Source: Pelargonium nanum (lineage: Eukaryota; Streptophyta; Magnoliopsida; Geraniales; Geraniaceae). From it: a DNA stretch of 64,000 nt. The position numbers and the translations under genes are program-made. Below the pieces are notes generated by a model, which saw nothing but the letters and a program-made list of their open reading frames with translations, did no database searches and was not told the origin of the DNA. This document shows, one piece after another, positions 58,044 through 64,000 of this stretch (the stretch's first letter is position 1; each line of letters starts with the position of its first letter). The stretch covers positions 30,863 to 94,862 of the forward strand of contig JAYMTF010000005.1 in the NCBI GenBank assembly GCA_036897485.1, in the 5' to 3' direction.

Positions 58044-58929
58044 CTATTGGTCAAGGGCCATCCACTCTAATTCTATTTCTATTTCTCCACATTCCACATT
58101 CTGTAGTTTGAGTGTCATCTCCTGTTTCACCTTTCCATCAATAATGTTAACGATGCTATCTTCTACGAGGGCGTTGTCATGTGATTTCAGCCATTTTCCA
58201 ATCTGCATGTCTGCAAACATTCCCGGGTCCCCGTAGGCCATAGCAGATGTTATCAGTGGCTGGATATCGATCTCTGCTTCACCCATTATATCATCGGCTG
58301 AAAATGTGTCGTGATCATACACTTCCTGCAATGTGGAAATGAACAATACAATCTTATTCGGCTTGAGGGGGAGAAAATCTAGGATTTGGTGGATGCTGTC
58401 ATGGAATAACTCGAGTACGCAACTTTGTTTATAAAATAATTTTGAAAACTATACTTGCTTGAACCAGTTAAACAGAGATCAATAAGGTAACATGCTGAGG
58501 GAACACAATTAGATAACCCCGGGAAAAGTATAGGCAAGCTTACCAACTTTATAGGCCCATAATCCTGAGGAACGGACAACATGAGTTCTTCATTCCAGAT
58601 TGGATTCAAGTTGCTACTTGCTACAGTTGTCTGAGCAGTCTAATTACATAAAATGTATTATTACCATCGGGCATAAATAATAAGCACCACCACAACCACA
58701 TATGCAATGTCCAAGCACAAAAATAAGCTGTCATACAAGACCACCAAAACCTATTGAATTATATTCACCAGTTGATTCAGAGAGACGACTGAAATATCCT
58801 AAACAATATATGCGAAGATAACTCCACACACGAGTAAGATGTGCTTCAAACAATGTAAGGCATCAGCAGAGAAATGAACTGAAATCCTGCTAATTAGATG
58901 ATATCAACAATTGAATCCAGAGAGATGGC

Positions 58930-58976
<47 letters not shown>

Positions 58977-61900
58977 GACATGTGCGTGAGAATGCAGGCA
59001 CACATGTAAATGAAAAAATATATGTAAGAATAACTCAAGGTCAAATGTCAGCATCTGAAATACAGCAAGAATTAACTGTTTGAGGCTATGAATGATGGAC
59101 TTAGTCTATAGAATATGTGTTCCAATAGTGAAAACAAAAGAAGAGCAACTAACCTGCTTCCCAATAGTCAAGATGACATATGGATCACTTGACATCATAT
59201 CTCTGACAGCTAAGTTTGTGCCCTTGATCACTTTTATCTTCATTAACCCGATAAATTCTATCATGCCATCCTGTTACCATTTCCAGTGTTAGATGAAGTT
59301 CACAGTTGAGGGTCAGATCACAGATGAACTGAACTTAATGCAGGAGCATAGGATACTATAGCCAAAGAAACCTATTATGTCACTTATGTTTTCACTACAA
59401 CTGATCCACTAAACATGGACCAAGAACAGGTGTATACTAGCTTTACAAACATCTTCACAAGAGATATTTCACATCCACATGTATACTGAAGTCATATAGC
59501 TAGCTGGTTGGTTGCACAAGGGAACCTCGTCCTTTCCAAACACTCATCACCCTTGATATACAATTATACATACACGGTAATGGCTCTTAAATCTGAAAAG
59601 GTATAGTAACAGTTACCATTCTCTGTGATGAATTTGAAGATGTCTGAGAAGTATCTGTAGTCTTTCTAGAAAAACTTTTTCCAGAATTTGTTGATAGAAT
59701 CCGTAAGCTAGGTTTAAGAAATTCTTGGAGCTCGTACTTGGACCTGCATGAAATTGTAATTATGTTAGTAATCACTCAAAATCCCAAGTACAGCCTCCTA
59801 TCATCTGAATCATCTCTATGCAGCCACTAAAACATTGATGCAAAGCTGCGACTTTAAATATTAATACTTCCGTTTCAAAATAAGTGTCGTTTTGAGGTTA
59901 TTCACACATATTTTAAAAAAATCAACTTATATGTCCAAACTAACCTTATTTAATTATTTTACTTTTCTTGTTGGATAAATAAATGTGAGTAATCATTAAC
60001 TCACTTGGAAATGATGAAAGGAGTAGAATTGGAAAGTATTGTGTATTTTTACATTGAAATTGTAGAATGACGCTTACTTTGAAACAACTTTTCTTCTAGA
60101 TGACACATATTTTGAAAAAAAGGCAGTACTTAATGACCTCTCAATCTGGACATACAAATCCAACAGCAAGAAAGCAGGAGTACAAGAAAAAAGGGTTCAT
60201 ATCATTCTATGTCAGTATGCAAATTGAGACAATCACCATAGTTGATTTAGCAAATATATTCACATCAAAATCCAGATAAACGGTGGCCTGGAAAATAAAT
60301 GGTCTGAACCACAAGTAAGCATGCAATGGCTTGAACAAGTACCTGATGAATTTCAAACGTTCATCATGACTGGCAGTTGGCTTCGGTTTTGAGACTCCTT
60401 TAGGAATGAACGACTCATAAATTGAATTAGCATTAGAATTCCCCCCAATTTCAATCATGTTGTCAATTTCCTCATTAGACCACTCATCCAATGTCACAGA
60501 CAAAACCTAAACAGCCAAATACACAGGTTAAACATATAAGCAGAGGGCAATGACTATTACACTGCATCATTTCATGGAAAAAACTTTAGTTGAAAGTATG
60601 TCTTTTTTCTTCAAGAAAATGGTTCATTGTTCATTGTTTGATTGGTCTTGGAAACATTTTCATGAATTTACAAAGTAGATTTCCATCATCAAGGAAAATG
60701 CTTACCCTTCACTAGTTTGTTTGATTTGATGTAGCAAACAAAAGAAAATGGAAAATAGTTTCCAACAGTCCCTAAAACTTACTTAACAGCCACTCATGTA
60801 TCTATCCAGTAAAGCAATACTTTCATGGCATATAAGCTAAACTTGCTAACGATATGATTTCAATCTCGACAAATATAGACCATTAAAATAACAATCAAAT
60901 GAGAATCAATCTAGGAGCTCTTACCTTCGAAATGTGTGTTCCAAGGCTTCTGTGCGCACCACAGCATTTCAAGCATATGAAAACTCCAATATTTGCTGAA
61001 CTGAAATTTAAGATTTAACTGATTCTTTAATATCTTTTAATAGGGTGTATTAAGCAAATAACACACATTTAAATTCTGCTTTGATTTTTTATTCCATTTA
61101 TTTCATCATTCAAAATCACCTATACCAGCATTTGCATTTTGCAAACCTTACTTCTTGTTCTAATTTTTGAACAGTGAAACCTTAAAACTCCTTTCCAGGT
61201 TAACCTAAAGATATTAGGTGGCAAACTTACGCCCATTTGGGATCTGGAGCACCACAATCAGCACAAACAGAGTTTTCTTTTTTAAGCAACAGATCCTTCA
61301 ACTTTTTTTTGCCTGTACAGAAAAAATAAAACCACATCAAGCACTATCTGGGTCCAATAAAACTGATCAAAACAAAACATAATTGAGGTAGAAAGTGGAG
61401 GAGTCCAGCTTGCAAACCGACATTCTATATGGTTTTGAATTGAACAGTGGAAACAATATAAATGTAAATGCTTACATACATCATGTGCATGAGCTCTACT
61501 AGAACAAAAACAAAATAACATATAATAAACAATATCTTTGTGAATCTGATTTCTTGAGATATTTAATAAAAGAGTTGAAGAAAAAACTTATAGTAAACCA
61601 AAACACACCTCATGGCATTTGAAGGGCCTTCTCTAAGATTTGATCATTTATCTCATCTCCTTCTAAGGTATGTAAATAGCTTAAATGACAGAAATATGAG
61701 CATCTACCTCTTATTACTACCCAGCACAGTCATTTCCCCCCTTCAATCTCTCCTCAGTAACAACAGGTTAGTGAATAGTTGAATTATCATGAACATTTTG
61801 AGTAATTGTACAAAATCCCCTTAATAAACATCGATAGATATCTAATAGTTACCGATTCAAAAACCTCTTCAATATTAACCTACAATGTGAAATTTCTACG

Positions 61901-62910
61901 AAGAATTAAAATCTTTAAATGACGCAGAACATTCATCTCCATGCAGTTAACAGTGCTAGATTGTGGATGAGGGCTCTACAGTTCATCGAAGAAAGAGTTC
62001 TACAATTGTAGAGACATGTGCAATCCAGATATCCCATTCATATATTCATAAGATATAAAGCATGCATACATCTCTTCACATGTCAGAATGTTGAAACAGC
62101 TAACTTTATCGACGAGACAGCTTTTTTGCAAGAAATATGAGATACAATATTCCATTTCAACAAATCTGCATCAACTTAACGGAAGGAAGGAAATGAATTC
62201 TTAGTAAAGATGTGCATGAGAAGGTTTCCCAACGAAAAGTTAAATTGTTAAAAGTAAGAGATTTATGATTCCTGTAGTGCTCCGTTTTGAATGAAAATGA
62301 CAGAAAATATGGCATCCATGAAGAGCAAATGATCTACCTAGTCCCCATTATATTGTTATATTTAACATTTCAAGTCCTTTGTGGAAACTCATTATAGGTC
62401 ATCACTACCAATCAATGAAGAACAATTTCGTTTCTTTCAGGACATGTTCAGTCATAATGTGTGAGAAAGTGATAAGAAAGCAGAAATTTCATTTGAAGCA
62501 GAAGATGTCCTTATGTAACAGGGAACAAAAAAAACAAACTATGAACATCCTTACGAAAAATTCAAACTTATGCTTTCTTTATAATATCATACACAAACAC
62601 ATATCTCATCATTTTTCAGAAGGGGAAACATGATGGGGCAACTTGATATAATAAACCTTCTTTGCCATCACTAACGGGCCTTTGGTTTTTATTAACACAT
62701 TTTTACATCTCTTATCAACAGGCTTTCTGAATATATACATGAAATAATGTTTATCAATCATTTAGAGTGCCAGACTTAGTTTACAAATGAGCAAAGCCAA
62801 GAGACCGACAAGCAAATGTTCCACATAAAATCTGAGCTTTATTACAACTCACAAGCATGATAAACATATATACCTGAGGCTGGCCTTGCAAGCTGATTTG
62901 GACGACTCAT
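58044..62910 (-). CDS. AGD12: ArfGAP with C2 domain, AGD12/ZAC-like
   Basis: Eight exons: 62874-62910, 61231-61312, 60925-61000, 60343-60506, 59617-59743, 59154-59270, 58544-58639 and 58044-58325. They give 326 residues (Arabidopsis AGD12, At4g21160, has about 337). Residues 15-120 form the ArfGAP domain with the zinc finger CADC...CLKC (CX2CX16CX2C), then [15 protein letters not shown] with the arginine finger, and [13 protein letters not shown] Ser/Thr-rich linker (residues 130-170) leads to a C2 domain ([51 protein letters not shown]) that keeps the calcium-binding aspartates. It promotes GTP hydrolysis on ARF GTPases at phospholipid membranes. Intron 4 holds a Stowaway MITE and intron 6 a TG/AG microsatellite. 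A leader intron 62915-63431 is likely. Confidence 0.96.
58931..58976. repeat. (TG)n(AG)n microsatellite in AGD12 intron 6
   Basis: Ten TG units pass directly into 13 AG units. Confidence 0.95.
59867..60126. mobile_element. Stowaway-type MITE in AGD12 intron 4
   Basis: The left end is TA|CTTCCGTTTCAAAATAAGTG and the right end is GATGACACATATTTTGAAAA...GGCAG|TA. The internal GTGTCGTTTTGAGG and GAATGACGCTTACTTTGAAAC blocks are also inverted relatives. TA duplications flank both ends (59865-59866 and 60127-60128). Length is 260 bp and it is non-coding. Confidence 0.8.
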
Positions 62911-63784
62911 TTTCCTGCGTGTCACTCAGTCATCCAACAAAGCCAACCTACGCCAACTAGTAATGGACACAACCAAATAAATTTGAATGGTATTAAGCAA
63001 CTTTCTTCACGTGATCTTAATTAAAGGTAGTGAAAACAAAACAGCAGGTGGTGGGGATATCATTTGGAAGCATCAAATTCATCACCACAACCACATCCTA
63101 GTGAATCAATCAGTCAACATGTATACCCATTTCATTTTCTGTTTGGTTGCCGAGAAAACAAACGATTGAGTATGATTTTGGCATCTAATTTTGCATCCCC
63201 AATAACTTGACTAAACCCCACACCAAATCTATCCTCAATCCCGTCAAAACTTAGATTCCAGAATTTCTCAGCCACCAACACCATACAAGAAAAACTTAAA
63301 AATCTAAAAGCTAAGGAATCAAAAGATCAAAATACACGGAATCTTGCCGAAGAACTGAACACCCAATACGGATTAAAGCTTAATTAGCAGGAAAACCAAT
63401 AATTAATTATTAGAAAAATTAAATAAAATTACCAGGAAATGAAATGGCCTGACTTGAGATCCAGAGAGAGGGAGGAGAGACAGCGTGTATCGATCAGTTT
63501 TGGTTCGATTTGACGAAGAAGCTGCATGAATCAATTCCCCTTTTTATTTTAAGAATAATAAAATTGATTAATTATTTGTGAATATAAAAATAATTAATCC
63601 ATGCCAACGTTGGCCGTCCTTATTTGACAAACCAATGCGTGCCAGATAGGAACTCCTATTATGGCCGGTTTAACAGTTGAAATAAAAAGAGACAAGCTTG
63701 CATGAATTTAAGTGCTTGTTTGTGAACACAAGTTTCCAAAAGAAGAAGACTAGAATAAAGTAAAAGGGGGTCAAACAAGTACTA

Positions 63785-63839
63785 AGCCCAACTTTTATCG
63801 GAGCCCAATTTTTTTTTAAGCCCAAACAAAAGTAGCCCA
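63785..63839 (-). promoter_or_regulatory. Cluster of four site II-type motifs upstream of AGD12
   Basis: AGCCCA occurs at 63785-63790, 63802-63807, 63819-63824 and 63834-63839. That is TGGGCT four times in 55 bp on the gene strand. The probable first leader exon is 63432 to about 63540, so the cluster lies about 250-300 bp upstream of it. The rest of 62911-64000 shows no gene. Confidence 0.4.
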
Positions 63840-64000
63840 ACTACAAACATATAAATACATGTAGGTCCAATTACTTAACTCTAGGTCGAACAACACTAAT
63901 AAGTTGACCTGCATATGCTACCCATACACAACTTCAATGGTTGACCTCCATTGTGTAATGGAGGTCGACCTACTATGCTTAGTGTCACGGCTTGCATAAT

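Noticed and set aside
1-64000. CRISPR arrays, bacterial operons, rRNA or complete tRNA genes
   Set aside because: None seen. The repeats are microsatellites, tandem duplications and transposable elements typical of plant nuclear DNA.

Overview
This is plant nuclear DNA, almost certainly from a eudicot. Coding exons are short and separated by AT-rich GT-AG introns. The genes belong to plant-only families: CrRLK1L and LRR receptor kinases, WPP-domain-associated protein, AAE14 and a VTC2-type protein. The non-coding DNA holds a plant L1-type LINE with an RNase H domain, Stowaway MITEs and tRNA-derived SINEs. I cannot name the species. All exon joins were worked out by hand from reading frame, splice dinucleotides and family alignment from memory. 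In every complete multi-exon gene the joins keep frame and give a protein close to the family's usual length.

Layout, left to right: (1) 222-2102, minus, 5' five exons of mitochondrial 3-hydroxyisobutyrate dehydrogenase, running off the left edge. (2) 3050-7254, minus, GHR1-like LRR receptor pseudokinase. (3) 9025-15076, plus, near-full-length but dead LINE inside an older inverted-repeat element. (4) 15678-25991, minus, Obg-like ATPase OLA1 in 12 exons; its largest intron carries a GC-richer insert with a 196-bp tandem duplication. (5) 26950-33820, plus, a GDP-L-galactose phosphorylase (VTC2/GGP) family gene. Its leader carries a 68-codon ACG-initiated uORF of the ascorbate-feedback type, but the catalytic histidine of the protein is replaced by tyrosine. 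(6) 34622-37162, minus, intronless CrRLK1L receptor kinase (HERK2-like). (7) 39674-45935, minus, WPP-domain-associated coiled-coil protein. (8) 48715-49864, plus, F-box gene with an apparent frameshift. (9) 49962-54041, minus, AAE14-like o-succinylbenzoyl-CoA ligase in 10 exons. (10) 56213-56647, plus, small secretory/membrane protein. (11) 58044-62910, minus, ArfGAP-C2 protein (AGD12/ZAC-like) in 8 exons.

The genes do not form an operon-like system. Their order is informative: from memory of Arabidopsis loci, genes 1, 2 and 11 map to one chromosome-4 segment (At4g20930, At4g20940, At4g21160), while OLA1, HERK2 and AAE14 map to a chromosome-1 segment (At1g30580, At1g30570, At1g30520). The window therefore looks like an ancestral block that Arabidopsis has split.

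The most interesting locus is the GGP-family gene. An apparently intact feedback uORF sits in front of an intact reading frame whose nucleotidyl-transfer motif reads H-L-Y-F-Q instead of H-L-H-F-Q. This suggests an ascorbate-controlled pseudoenzyme.
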